Source: RYN-230 sp963770545 (lineage in GTDB: Bacteria; Actinomycetota; Actinomycetes; Streptosporangiales; Streptosporangiaceae). From it: DNA of 64,000 nt. The notes under the pieces were generated by a model. It was not told the DNA's origin, did not search any database, and saw only the letters and a program-made list of their open reading frames with translations. Location of the stretch: the NCBI GenBank assembly GCA_963770545.1, contig CAVYQF010000006.1:186001-250000 (forward strand). The letters are read 5' to 3'. Each line of letters opens with the position of its first letter. Position 1 is the first letter of the stretch. Position numbers and translations under genes: made by a program. Of this stretch, positions 1 through 8,871 are shown in pieces.

Positions 1-478
1 CGGCCAGTGAGCCGCAGCCGGGGGCGGCCCGGTCCCAGTCCTGGCGGATGTCGATCATGGCGAGCGCCGAAGTGGGGAAGCTGAGCCCGCTCTCCCCGGT
101 CAGGGCGAGGACCAGTTGTGCCGCCCCCGGGTTATGGCCCACCAGAGCCACGATGGCCGCGTCGGGAGGCGTTTCGGCGACGATGGCCATCAGGTCGGCC
201 AGGGGTGCGTCGTACACCCGCGGGTCATACACCACCGTGGCGTCCTCATCGGGCCAGGCCAGCTGATCGCTGATCAGATCCCAGGTCTCCCGGGTGCGCG
301 CCGCGGTAGAGCAGACGACCAGATCCGGGAGCAGGGCCTGGCCCAGGAGCCAGCCGCCCAGGGTGACCGCGTCCCGCACGCCCCGCGGGGCCAGCGGCCG
401 GTCGATGTCCGCCACGCCCTCGGGATAGGCCGACTTACTATGCCGCAGCACCAGCAGTGTCCGCGTGGGGGTGCTCAT
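1..478 (-). CDS. SixA-like histidine phosphatase, partial at window edge
   Basis: Histidine phosphatase superfamily protein; relatives remove phosphate from phosphohistidine or small phosphoesters. The frame opens with ATG at 478 and reads MSTPTRTLLVLRHSKSA, with the phosphatase RHG box in the SixA form RHSKS near residue 13. A second catalytic His lies in VGHNPG, about 125 codons in, and further conserved positions in CSTAARTRETW. The 3' end is beyond base 1, so the C-terminus is missing from the window and length cannot be judged. It is transcribed in the same direction as the pyrophosphatase gene upstream but is separated from it by a strong hairpin, so it probably has its own promoter. 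The family call is secure; the substrate is unknown. Confidence 0.85.
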   Translation of the reverse strand, partial: MSTPTRTLLVLRHSKSAYPEGVADIDRPLAPRGVRDAVTLGGWLLGQALLPDLVVCSTAARTRETWDLISDQLAWPDEDATVVYDPRVYDAPLADLMAIVAETPPDAAIVALVGHNPGAAQLVLALTGESGLSFPTSALAMIDIRQDWDRAAPGCGSLA

Positions 479-514
479 CACCTGAGTATGGCAAGAACCG
501 GGATCCGCTCATGC

Positions 515-596
515 GATGCTCCCCCGGCCACCGTAAGAGGCACGGAGCGGGATCGCTTATGGATGATCCCCCGGCCACCGTGGTGGCCGGGGGATC
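515..596 (-). terminator. Long hairpin downstream of hppA, with a partial upstream copy
   Basis: Positions 565-579 and 582-596 form a perfect 15-bp inverted repeat (GATCCCCCGGCCACC and its complement) starting 20 bases past the hppA stop. No T-tract follows, as is common for actinobacterial terminators. One arm plus its lead-in (562-581) is repeated with one mismatch at 515-534. It most likely ends hppA transcription. Confidence 0.6.
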
Positions 597-615
597 AGTT
601 CAGCTGCGGGCCAGC

Positions 616-3075
616 TCAGCTGGCGGCGTTCGCGGCCGGGCCGCCCGCGGCCGCGCCGCCGCCATTGCCTGCGGCCGGGGTGCCGGTACCCGCCGCCGGC
701 CCGTCTACCGCCACTCCGTCCGCTGCGACACCCTCCGCCGCGACCGGAGCGTCGAGCGCGGGGCCGCCGCCCGTGCCGGCCACACTGTCCGCGGGCGGGC
801 CGCCCGCGGACACGCTGGTGGAACGCCTCTTGGAGACCACGACCGCAGCCACCACGATCCCGACCGCGACCAGGGCGACACCGGTGCGCAGTCCCGGGTT
901 GTGGCTGTACTTGACCACGCTGGTCGCGATGAGCAGCGAGACCAGGTTCATCACCTTGATCAGCGGGTTGATGGCCGGCCCCGCGGTGTCCTTGAACGGG
1001 TCACCCACGGTGTCACCGATGATGGTGGCCTCGTGCGCCTCCGAACCCTTGCCGCCGTAGTTGCCGTCTTCCACCAGCTTCTTCGCGTTGTCCCAGGCTC
1101 CGCCGGAGTTGGCCAGGAACACGGCCATCAGGGCGCCGGCCGCGATGGCACCGGCCAGGAAGGAACCGAGCGGTGCGTAGCCGAACGCGAAGCCGATCGC
1201 GATCGGGGTCAGGACGGCGAGCAGGCCCGGCGTGACCAGTTCGCGGAGCGAGTCCTTGGTGCAGATGTCCACCACGCGGCCGTACTCGGGCTTCTCGGTG
1301 TAGTCCATGATGCCGGGGTGGTCGCGGAACTGCTTCCGGACCTCGTAGACGACCTGGCCGGCCGCCCGGCCCACCGCCATGATCAGCAAGCCGGCGAAGT
1401 AGAACACGACGCACGCGCCGATGATGACGCCCACCAGGACGTTGGGGTGGTCCACCGACAGGTTGAAGGTGCCACCATCAATGCCCAGCGCTTGGACCAC
1501 CGTGGTGCGGAACGAACCGAACAGCGCGGTGGCGGCGAGCACCGCGGTCGCGATCGCGATGCCCTTGGTGATGGCCTTGGTGGTGTTGCCCACCGCGTCC
1601 AGCTTGGTGAGGACCTGGGCGCCGTCGCCGGTCACGTCGCCGGACATCTCGGCGATGCCCTGAGCGTTATCCGAGACCGGGCCGAAGGTGTCCATCGACA
1701 CGATGACGCCCACGGTGGTCAGCAGGCCGGTGCCCGCCAGCGCCACCGCGAACAGGGCGATGGTCGCGTTGCCTGTGCCGAGCAGGAAGGCCAGGTAGAC
1801 CGCACCGCCGATGAGCAGCGCCGAGTACACGGCCGACTCCAGGCCGATCGAGATGCCGGACAGGATCACCGTGGCCGCGCCGGTCAGCGAGCTTTCCCCG
1901 ATCTCCCGGACCGGCTTGCGGTTGGTCTCGGTGAAGTACCCGGTCAGCAACTGGATGGCGCTGGCCAGCACCAGGCCGATGATCACCGCGCCGATGGCCA
2001 GCAGCCGCGGGCTGCCGCCGTGGTGCAGGATGGCCTCGGCGCCGGCCCCGGTCACGCCCTTGAACTCGCTGAACTTGGACGGCAAGTAGAGGAACGCAGC
2101 GCCGATCACCAGCACCAGCGAGATGACCGCCGAGATGAAAAAACCGCGGTTGATGGCGGTCATCCCGCTCCGGTCGCCCTTGCGCGGCATCGTCACGAAG
2201 ATCCCCGCCACCGCGGTGATCACGCCGATCATCGGGATGATCAGCGGAAAGACGAGGCCATCGTTGCCGAACGCTGCCTTGCCCAGGATGAGCGCCGCGA
2301 CCAGCATGACCGCGTACGACTCGAACAGGTCAGCGGCCATCCCGGCGCAGTCACCGACGTTGTCGCCGACGTTGTCGGCGATGGTCGCGGCGTTCCGCGG
2401 GTCGTCCTCGGGAATGCCCTTCTCGACCTTGCCGACCAGGTCGGCGCCCACGTCCGCGGCCTTGGTGAAGATGCCGCCCCCGACCCTCATGAACATGGCC
2501 AGCAGGGCCGCGCCGAAGCCGAAGCCCTCCAGGACATTGGGGGCGTTCCCCCTGTAGATGAACACCACCAGCGCGGCGCCGAACAGGCCCAGCCCCACCG
2601 TGAACATGCCCGCCACGCCGCCGGTGCGGAACGCGATCCGCATGGCCGGGCGTTCACCGTCGAAGCCCGCCCGCGCCGCGGCGGCCACCCGCACGTTGCC
2701 GCGGACCGCGAGCGACATGCCAGTGAAACCGGTCAGGCCCGAGAACAACGCCCCGACGAGGAAGAAAATGCTGCGGCCCCAGCGCACGCCCGACCCATCG
2801 GCGGGAAGGAGCAGCAGGACAAAGAAGATGATGACCACAAAGACACCGAGGGTGCGGAACTGGCGCCGCAGATACGCGGCCGCCCCTTCCTGGACCGCGT
2901 GCGCGATCTCCTGCATCCGCTCGGTTCCCTGGCTGGCCGCGAGCACCTCGCGTACCAGCAGGGCTGCCACCGCGAGGGCAAGCAGCGCGACGACGCCAAC
3001 GACGACAACCCAGGTCAGGTTGGAGCCGGTGACGCTCACCGCACCGCTTCCGGCGGCAAGGTTAGACCTGAACAT
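616..3075 (-). CDS. hppA: Membrane-bound H+-translocating pyrophosphatase (K+-independent type)
   Basis: Integral membrane pyrophosphatase that couples PPi hydrolysis to proton export. The family signatures are present: DVGADLVGKVE, the acidic pair of motifs around DNVGDNVGD, and GDTVGDPFKDTAGP near the C-terminus, spread over about 15 hydrophobic segments. The segment GNTTKAITKG carries Lys where K+-dependent enzymes have Ala, which marks the K+-independent class. I chose ATG at 3075 (MFRSNL) because AGGAGG lies four bases upstream; an in-frame start eight codons earlier has no such site. The 819-residue product is somewhat longer than typical because of a Gly/Ala/Pro-rich tail of about 65 residues after the last helix. 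The order hppA, anti-sigma kinase, bldG, helicase matches my memory of Streptomyces chromosomes. Confidence 0.96.
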   Translation of the reverse strand: MFRSNLAAGSGAVSVTGSNLTWVVVVGVVALLALAVAALLVREVLAASQGTERMQEIAHAVQEGAAAYLRRQFRTLGVFVVIIFFVLLLLPADGSGVRWGRSIFFLVGALFSGLTGFTGMSLAVRGNVRVAAAARAGFDGERPAMRIAFRTGGVAGMFTVGLGLFGAALVVFIYRGNAPNVLEGFGFGAALLAMFMRVGGGIFTKAADVGADLVGKVEKGIPEDDPRNAATIADNVGDNVGDCAGMAADLFESYAVMLVAALILGKAAFGNDGLVFPLIIPMIGVITAVAGIFVTMPRKGDRSGMTAINRGFFISAVISLVLVIGAAFLYLPSKFSEFKGVTGAGAEAILHHGGSPRLLAIGAVIIGLVLASAIQLLTGYFTETNRKPVREIGESSLTGAATVILSGISIGLESAVYSALLIGGAVYLAFLLGTGNATIALFAVALAGTGLLTTVGVIVSMDTFGPVSDNAQGIAEMSGDVTGDGAQVLTKLDAVGNTTKAITKGIAIATAVLAATALFGSFRTTVVQALGIDGGTFNLSVDHPNVLVGVIIGACVVFYFAGLLIMAVGRAAGQVVYEVRKQFRDHPGIMDYTEKPEYGRVVDICTKDSLRELVTPGLLAVLTPIAIGFAFGYAPLGSFLAGAIAAGALMAVFLANSGGAWDNAKKLVEDGNYGGKGSEAHEATIIGDTVGDPFKDTAGPAINPLIKVMNLVSLLIATSVVKYSHNPGLRTGVALVAVGIVVAAVVVSKRRSTSVSAGGPPADSVAGTGGGPALDAPVAAEGVAADGVAVDGPAAGTGTPAAGNGGGAAAGGPAANAAS

Positions 3076-3344
3076 CTGTCCTCCTAGACAGTGGCACATG
3101 GCCTCCCGAGCGTGGCTTCGCTGTCCCGGCTATCTGCCTCGCCGGCCATGGACGCATGGGATAGGCACCGTGCCCAAAAGCAGTGCCGGGAGTCTACGCA
3201 CGTCGGCCACCGAACGCGAGGCGGGGGTCAGGTCCGGAGCGTGCTAGAGCGAATCACCCTGCACAGGTAATCACATTAATGCCATCCGTAGCAGGCGCGC
3301 CGTCACTTCCGGGTGCCGCACGCCCGCGGCGCGGCCGGAAAAGG

Positions 3345-3812
3345 TCAGCCGGTGGCGCCGGAGGGCCAGCTCATCTTGATGCTGAGACCAGCCGGCGTAC
3401 GGGCGAACTGGACGTCATCAGCCAGGCCGGCGATCACGGCCAGGCCGAGACCCTCCGGGGGAACCGAATGGTCCGCCGGGCTGGCCCCGTTGGGCACGCT
3501 GTGGCCGGACCCAGGCCAGCCTGCGGGCTCCGCGGACGGGCTGGTCCCGTCGTCCTGCCCGGCCTCGGCCGCGTCCGTGACCACCACCTCGAAGCGGCCG
3601 TTGGCCCCGGTCAGCTCGACGCGGACCGGTTCATCCGGGCACAGCGCCTGGTGCGCCTCCACCGCCCGGGAGCAGGCCTCACCCACCGCGAGACGGACTT
3701 CGTCAAGGAGTGCTTCCTCAACGCCGCTCCGTCGTGCGACGGCAGTAGCCACCAGCCGGGCCGTGCGGACGTGCACCGGCAGCGGCGTGAAGCTCATTTC
3801 GACAGTAGCCAT
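3345..3812 (-). CDS. Anti-sigma factor / HATPase_c serine kinase, BldG partner
   Basis: A 155-residue protein with a GHKL ATPase fold of the RsbW/SpoIIAB kind. The N box is seen in EVRLAVGEACSRAV, and EGLGLAVIAGLADDV corresponds to the G2 region. A low-complexity linker of about 35 residues (around residues 85-120) separates the two halves of the domain. ATG at 3812 (MATVEMSF) is preferred over an earlier in-frame ATG at 3950 that would overlap bldG by more than 100 bases. It starts 26 bases after the bldG stop, so the pair should be co-transcribed. By family knowledge it would bind, and possibly phosphorylate, the BldG-like antagonist; the sigma factor it controls is not visible here. Confidence 0.88.
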   Translation of the reverse strand: MATVEMSFTPLPVHVRTARLVATAVARRSGVEEALLDEVRLAVGEACSRAVEAHQALCPDEPVRVELTGANGRFEVVVTDAAEAGQDDGTSPSAEPAGWPGSGHSVPNGASPADHSVPPEGLGLAVIAGLADDVQFARTPAGLSIKMSWPSGATG

Positions 3813-3838
3813 GGCCGGACCTGGGTCTCGATCAGCCG

Positions 3839-4189
3839 CTACTTCTCCGACTTCCGGGCGGTAATGGCCTCGTCCACGGTGTCGTGGATGCCGAAGACCT
3901 TGGTCAGGCCGGTGATCCGGAAGATCTTGAGGATGCGCTCCTGCGTGCACACCAGGTCCAGCGACCCGTCGTGCGCGCGCACCCGCTTGAGCCCGCCGAC
4001 CAGGACCCCGAGGCCCGTCGAGTCGAGGAACTCAACCTTCTCCATGTTCACCACGAGCTGGTAGTGCCCGTTGTTGACCAGTTCGATGAGCAGCTCACGC
4101 AGCCGTGGCGCAGTGTAGACGTCGATCTCACCCTCGACATCGACGACCTCGATCCCATCCCTGGTGTGGTGGTCAAGCTTCAGGTCCAC
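3839..4189 (-). CDS. bldG: BldG-like anti-anti-sigma factor (STAS domain)
   Basis: A 116-residue STAS protein nearly identical in pattern to Streptomyces BldG, which controls development and antibiotic production by partner switching. Visible landmarks are GEIDVYTAPRLREL and the phosphorylation site FLDSTGLGVLVGG, with Ser as acceptor, then KRVRAHDGSL and ERILKIFRITGL. The start is GTG at 4189 (VDLKLD), with GGAGG five bases upstream; longer in-frame extensions lack a ribosome site. It is first in a two-gene operon with the HATPase kinase and diverges from the helicase gene across about 150 bases, which should hold both promoters. BldG homologues can be confused with other STAS antagonists, but the neighbour genes support this identity. 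Confidence 0.93.
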   Translation of the reverse strand: MDLKLDHHTRDGIEVVDVEGEIDVYTAPRLRELLIELVNNGHYQLVVNMEKVEFLDSTGLGVLVGGLKRVRAHDGSLDLVCTQERILKIFRITGLTKVFGIHDTVDEAITARKSEK

Positions 4190-4342
4190 AAATCCTCCAG
4201 CGCCATACAGCCTTCGTCTGTCCGGGCGATCCGAGCGGCAGCGCAGCGCCCTCCGGGGAGGGCTGCTGGTCCCGTCGCGCATTCAACCACGCTCTGAGGT
4301 CATGTCTACACGAGTTCACGCTTCGAGGCACCTCGCGTACAG

Positions 4343-6868
4343 ATGTCACACTGGGAGCCAATGACTGCGCTCACTCCGCTCGTCCCCGACGAGCCTCCGG
4401 TCCGGCCCGGCCCTGCGGGGCCCAGTCACCTGGAATCGTCCCCGCAACCACCAGGCCCGGATGCCTCGTACCCCGCCGGGCGAAGCCGACCCACCAAGCT
4501 CGCGGCGGCCTCCCCCGCAGACCTTGTGCTACGCCACGGCGCCCGATCGGGACGGCTGATTCACGTAGAGTACATCCCCGCTCGCGAAGGGCAGCGGGCA
4601 GCCTGGCCCGGATGGGCGCCTGCCGCGGTCACCGAAGCGTTCGCCCGGCGCGGCGTGCCGTCGCCCTGGGCTCATCAGGCCGCGATGGCCAGCCATGCGC
4701 GGGACGGCCGGCACGTCATCATCGCCACCCCGGCGGCGTCGGGGAAATCACTGGGATACCTGCTGCCCGCGCTCACCGGGATCGGTGAGGGCGGCACCGC
4801 GCTCTACCTGGCGCCGACCCGGGCGCTGGCTGCCGACCAGCTACGCGTGGCCAGCGAGCTGGCCGTGCCCGGAGTCCGCCCGGCCGTCGTGGACGGGGAC
4901 ACGCCCATGCCGGCGCGGGACTGGGCCCGCTCGCACGCCAATTACCTGCTGACCACTCCCGACATGCTGCATCAGACGCTGCTGCCCCGGCATGCCCGGT
5001 GGAACGGGTTTTTCCGCCGGTTGCGCTACATCATCGTGGACGAGTGCCACACCTACCGGGGAGTGTTCGGCTCGCACGTGGCCCAGGTGCTGCGCAGGCT
5101 GCACCGGATCGCCGCCTACCACGGCGACCCGGGATCGGCGGGCCCGGGACCGGCGGGCCCGGGACCGATCTTCCTGCTCGCCTCCGCCACCGTCAGCGAG
5201 CCCGCCAGCTGCGCGTTCCTGCTGACCGGGCAGCGGGCCGAGGAGGTGACGGAGAACGCGGCGCCGTGCGGGCCGGTCACCTTCGGCCTGTGGGAGCCGC
5301 CGCTCACCAGCACCCGCGGTGAGGCCGGCGCGCCGGTGCGCCGCAGCGCCACCAGTGAGGCGGCCGGCCTGCTGGCCGACCTGGTGGCCGAGGCGGTCCC
5401 GGTCCTGGCGTTCACCCGTTCCCGGCGCGGCGCTGAAGCCGTCGCCCTGGGGGCACGCCGGGCGCTGCGCGAGTCGGGAGCCGCCGGGCATAGCGAGCGG
5501 GTGGCCGCCTACCGGTCCGGGTACCTGCGCGAGGACCGGCGGGCGCTCGAGGAGGCGCTGCGCAACGGGGACATCACCGGCCTGGCCACCACCACGGCCC
5601 TGGAGCTGGGGGTGGACATCAGCGGCCTGGACGCGGTGCTCATCGCCGGCTGGCCCGGGACCCGGGCCGCGCTCTGGCAGCAGGCGGGGCGGGCCGGGCG
5701 GGCCGGGCGCAGCGCGGTGGTCGTGCTGATCGCCCGCGATGACCCGCTCGACACCTATCTGGTCCATCACCCCGAGGCCCTGCTGCACCGCCCGGTCGAG
5801 GCGACGGTCCTGGATCCGGGGAACCCGTACGTGCTGGCGCCGCACCTGTGCGCGGCCGCGGCGGAGCTGCCGCTGACCGGCGCAGACCTGGCCTCATTCG
5901 CCCCGGGCGCCAGCGATGTCGCGGAGGCCCTGATCCGGCGGGGGATGCTCCGCCGCCGGAGCGGCGGCCTGTACTGGACGCGGCGCGGCAGGCCGCCCCG
6001 CGCTGGGCTGCGCGGCGCGGGCCGCCATCCGGTCAAGATCGTGGAAGTCCCGACCGGGCGGCTGGTCGGGACCGTGGACGAGCCCTCCTCCCACCTGCTG
6101 GTGCACACCGGGGCGGTCTACCCGCACCAGGGCGAGATGTACCTGGTGGATGAGCTCGACCTGGCTGAGGGGGTGGCCCTGGTGCGTCCCGCTGATCCCG
6201 GGTACTCCACAGCGGCGCGCCAGGTCACTGGGATCGAGGTGACCAGGGAGCTGCGCCAGGCCAGCTGGGGGCGGGCCGAGGTGCACTTCGGCGACGTCCA
6301 GGTGCGCCGCGAGGTCGTGGGGTTCATCCGGCGCCATCCGGAGACGGGGCGCCCCCTGGGCGAGTTCCCGCTCAGCCTGCCGCCGCAGACCCTGCGCACC
6401 AGGGCGGTGTGGTGGACCATCCCGGCGGCCCAGCGCAGCCGGCTGCTGGACCTGGGGGTCGACCTGCCCGGCGCGGCACACGCCGCCGAGCATGCCTCGA
6501 TCGGATTGCTGCCCTTGTTTGCCGCGTGCGATCGCTGGGATGTTGGGGGTGTTTCCGCCGATCTGCACCCGGCCACCGGGCAGCTTACTGTTTTTGTCTA
6601 CGACGGGCACGATGGCGGGGCCGGGTTCGCCGAACGTGGTTACCACGCGGCGCGCGAGTGGCTGGGAGCGACCGCCGATGCGATCCGGAGTTGTGAGTGC
6701 CAGGCGGGATGCCCGTCTTGCATCCAGTCGCCCAAATGCGGGAATGGCAACGAGCCCCTTTCCAAGCCGGGCTCCGTCACCCTGCTGGAGTGCCTACTGG
6801 ACAACGGCGACGCCGCGCTGGCCAGCCCGCAGCCCACCGCGAAGCGGGCGGCCACATCCGTAAAATAG
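4343..6868 (+). CDS. DEAD/DEAH-box helicase with C-terminal DUF1998
   Basis: An 841-residue superfamily 2 helicase. The motifs appear in order: PWAHQAAM (Q-like), ATPAASGKS (Walker A), VDECHTYRG (motif II as DECH), LASATV (motif III), ATTALELGVDISGLD (motif V) and QQAGRAGRAGR (motif VI). The C-terminal third holds the DUF1998 Cys cluster CECQAGCPSCIQSPKCG, which probably binds zinc. This resembles the Mrf1/HelY-like helicases found next to bldG in Streptomyces and linked to DNA repair in relatives. ATG at 4361 (MTALTP), with GGGAG just upstream, is an equally good start and would shorten the protein by six residues. No operon partner is seen; two hairpins follow the stop. Confidence 0.93.
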   Translation: MSHWEPMTALTPLVPDEPPVRPGPAGPSHLESSPQPPGPDASYPAGRSRPTKLAAASPADLVLRHGARSGRLIHVEYIPAREGQRAAWPGWAPAAVTEAFARRGVPSPWAHQAAMASHARDGRHVIIATPAASGKSLGYLLPALTGIGEGGTALYLAPTRALAADQLRVASELAVPGVRPAVVDGDTPMPARDWARSHANYLLTTPDMLHQTLLPRHARWNGFFRRLRYIIVDECHTYRGVFGSHVAQVLRRLHRIAAYHGDPGSAGPGPAGPGPIFLLASATVSEPASCAFLLTGQRAEEVTENAAPCGPVTFGLWEPPLTSTRGEAGAPVRRSATSEAAGLLADLVAEAVPVLAFTRSRRGAEAVALGARRALRESGAAGHSERVAAYRSGYLREDRRALEEALRNGDITGLATTTALELGVDISGLDAVLIAGWPGTRAALWQQAGRAGRAGRSAVVVLIARDDPLDTYLVHHPEALLHRPVEATVLDPGNPYVLAPHLCAAAAELPLTGADLASFAPGASDVAEALIRRGMLRRRSGGLYWTRRGRPPRAGLRGAGRHPVKIVEVPTGRLVGTVDEPSSHLLVHTGAVYPHQGEMYLVDELDLAEGVALVRPADPGYSTAARQVTGIEVTRELRQASWGRAEVHFGDVQVRREVVGFIRRHPETGRPLGEFPLSLPPQTLRTRAVWWTIPAAQRSRLLDLGVDLPGAAHAAEHASIGLLPLFAACDRWDVGGVSADLHPATGQLTVFVYDGHDGGAGFAERGYHAAREWLGATADAIRSCECQAGCPSCIQSPKCGNGNEPLSKPGSVTLLECLLDNGDAALASPQPTAKRAATSVK

Positions 6869-6909
6869 GCCAGGACCAGGAAGAATATGCGGGCAGTGCG
6901 CAGAAAGGG

Positions 6910-6975
6910 GGCGACCCCCGCCGGGGGGGAGAGCGGGGGTCGCCAAACGGTCCGGCTCCGGGGGGGCAGAGCCGG
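6910..6975 (+). terminator. Two consecutive hairpins after the helicase gene
   Basis: A 12-bp perfect inverted repeat (6910-6921 with 6933-6944) is followed by CCGGCTC...GAGCCGG (6952-6958 with 6969-6975). Both are G-rich with no T-run. They probably end helicase transcription before the HAD gene. Confidence 0.6.
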
Positions 6976-7049
6976 GCCCGTAGGGCCCAAGCCTACGTGT
7001 ATCCGGGCCAAGTTACCAATCGGTCACGGCATGCTGACACAACGAAAAC

Positions 7050-7838
7050 ATGCTTTCGGCCATAAGCTCGCTAGCTGTGTCTAGTTCCGCCGAGGTCAGA
7101 CGCCAGCCGGCCGCCGCGTTCTTTGACCTTGATAAAACGATCATCGCGAAGTCGAGCACTCTCGCTTACGGACCCTCGTTTTACCGGAATGGCCTGATCA
7201 GCCGGGGGGATGCGATACGCGGCGCGGTCGCACAGCTCCTTTTCTCCCGGCATGGGGCCAGTCATGACCGGATGGAACAGATCCGGGCGCACGTCAGCCA
7301 GCTGTGCCGCGGCTGGCCCGCCGACCGGGTCCGCGATATCGTCGCGCGTCACCTGGATGAGCTGATCGTCCCCTATGTCTACGACGAGGCGCGGGCCCTG
7401 CTCGACGCGCATCGCGCGGCCGGCGAAGACGTCATCATCGTGAGCACCTCGGGGATCGAGATGGTCGGCCCGATCGGCGCCCTGCTGGGTGCCGCCCTGG
7501 TCATCGCCACCCAGATGGAGATCGCCGAGGGCCGATACACGGGACGGATGGACTTCTACGCCTACGGTCCGGCCAAGGCGGAGCGGGTCAGGGAACTGGC
7601 GGCCGAACGTGGTTACCGGCTGGCCGACTGCTCCGCCTACAGCGATTCCATTACTGACCTGCCGATGCTGGAGGCGGTGGGGCACCCGCATGCGGTGAAT
7701 CCGGACCGGGCCCTGCGCCGCCTGGCCCAGCTCCGCGGCTGGCCCATCCTCGCCTTCAGCGCGCTTCCTCCCGGCCGGCCTGCGATGCCGCCGGGAGGTA
7801 CCGCCCAGGAATGGGAAACGGGGGAACGATCGAGATGA
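7050..7838 (+). CDS. HAD-superfamily hydrolase, subfamily IB (SerB/CicA-like)
   Basis: A 262-residue HAD phosphatase of the IB type. Motif I is FFDLDKTIIA with nucleophile and acid/base Asp, motif II is IIVSTSG, and motif III/IV is AYSDSITDLPMLEAVG, preceded by the conserved lysine in GPAKAERV. Relatives hydrolyse phosphoserine or phospholipid headgroups, so the substrate cannot be fixed. The ATG at 7050 has no clear ribosome site; GTG at 7077 would still leave the whole domain. A hairpin at 7890-7913 beyond the stop may terminate it. It stands alone. Confidence 0.88.
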   Translation: MLSAISSLAVSSSAEVRRQPAAAFFDLDKTIIAKSSTLAYGPSFYRNGLISRGDAIRGAVAQLLFSRHGASHDRMEQIRAHVSQLCRGWPADRVRDIVARHLDELIVPYVYDEARALLDAHRAAGEDVIIVSTSGIEMVGPIGALLGAALVIATQMEIAEGRYTGRMDFYAYGPAKAERVRELAAERGYRLADCSAYSDSITDLPMLEAVGHPHAVNPDRALRRLAQLRGWPILAFSALPPGRPAMPPGGTAQEWETGERSR

Positions 7839-8411
7839 GGAATCGGTCAGGCCCAGGACTTCCCCTGCCGCCGCATCCGCCGTAGAAAGGTGCCTAGGAC
7901 AAACGTCCTGGCACGGCAGCCGGGTACCCACGCGACCGGGGCCCGAAGAAGGCGGCCGAGGCGGCGGCGTGGCCGGAACTCGTATCTTGCCCAGACGCGG
8001 GGGCCCGTAGCCGCCCGGCATCACGAGGCGCAGCTTGGTAGCCCGGTATGCCGTGCCAGGCCTCCCGGCTGGATGCCGCCGGACCCGTCCCCGACCGGGT
8101 CCTCCCCGCACGCCGCCAGGCACCGTCCTGGCTCACCAGCCCATCACCCACGGCGCCGTCATGGCCCGGGCCCATCACGCCCTCGCTCAGCACCCCGGGG
8201 CCATTTGGCCAGCCCTGCAGAAAAGCGGGAAGGCCGCGCGGGGCCCCCCGGCTGGTAATCCCGTAAGATCACTTGCCGGGGGAAACTGATGTTGCCGGGA
8301 TAACGAGCAATTCCCGCGTACCTCACACCCGGACTGGCCCGGACGCTAACCCGTACCCAGGCGGGTCAGCGGTGCGAAACACTGAACGGCAGGATTGCGC
8401 GCGAGGGGAGT
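7839..8411. other. 573-base region without a convincing gene
   Basis: No frame here has actinobacterial codon-position bias plus a start with a ribosome site, and short open frames run on both strands as expected at this GC content. A hairpin, GTGCCTAGGAC (7890-7900) with GTCCTGGCAC (7904-7913), enclosed by CTGCCG/CGGCAG (7865-7870 and 7914-7919), is a likely terminator for the HAD gene. The last 100 bases must hold the promoter of the holin-like gene. Confidence 0.5.
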
Positions 8412-8867
8412 GTGCAGGTGATGGCCAGATCCGCGGTACCGCAGCCGCTCGGCAATGACAGCGAGCCGTCAATCGGTGATCTCGTCAGCCAGGCCATCCA
8501 GGACGTCACCCAGCTGGTTAGGTGTGAACTGGCCCTGGCGAAACTGGAGCTCCGCGGCGACGTCAAGCGGCTGGGCCTGGCCGCCGCCCTGCTGGTCATC
8601 ACGGCGGTCGCCGCCTGCCTGATCCTCGTCATGCTCTGCTGGGCCTTCGCCTACGGTCTGGTCACGCTGGGTATCTGGCCCTGGGCCGCGTTCCTCATCG
8701 TGGCGGGCGCGCTCCTGCTCCTGGCGTTGCTCGCGATCCTCGTCGTGGTCATCAAGGTGCGCGGGGTGAGCGGCCTGCGGAAGACGAGGAAGACGGTGCA
8801 AGAGGACCTGGCGCTGCTCAAGCGGGATGAGGACAGTCCCGCTCGGCCCGCGGTCGAGGCGGGCTGA
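8412..8867 (+). CDS. Phage-holin-superfamily-III-like membrane protein
   Basis: A 151-residue membrane protein with an amphipathic N-terminal region (SIGDLVSQAIQDVTQLVRCE), two strongly hydrophobic segments (about residues 55-80 and 85-115) and a charged C-terminal tail. This is the pattern of the actinobacterial holin-like (DUF1469) family next to ephE in mycobacteria (Rv3669 region, from memory). The exact start is unclear: GTG at 8412, GTG at 8418 or ATG at 8421 are all in frame, and GAGGGGAG at 8403-8410 fits the 8418 start best. The epoxide hydrolase follows four bases after the stop, so the two are probably coupled. No lysis role is implied. Confidence 0.8.
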   Translation: MQVMARSAVPQPLGNDSEPSIGDLVSQAIQDVTQLVRCELALAKLELRGDVKRLGLAAALLVITAVAACLILVMLCWAFAYGLVTLGIWPWAAFLIVAGALLLLALLAILVVVIKVRGVSGLRKTRKTVQEDLALLKRDEDSPARPAVEAG

Positions 8868-8871
8868 CCCG

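Noticed and set aside
457..3087. 876-codon rightward open frame opposite hppA
   Set aside because: It is antisense to a fully recognisable pyrophosphatase; its Arg/Gly/His-rich sequence is what a reverse frame of a high-GC gene gives.
7890..8289. Several overlapping short frames between the HAD and holin-like genes
   Set aside because: All are Arg/Pro/Ala-rich with no plausible start; none is favoured over the others.
8412..8867. Phage lysis holin
   Set aside because: The holin-like name reflects membrane topology only; the neighbours are chromosomal housekeeping genes.
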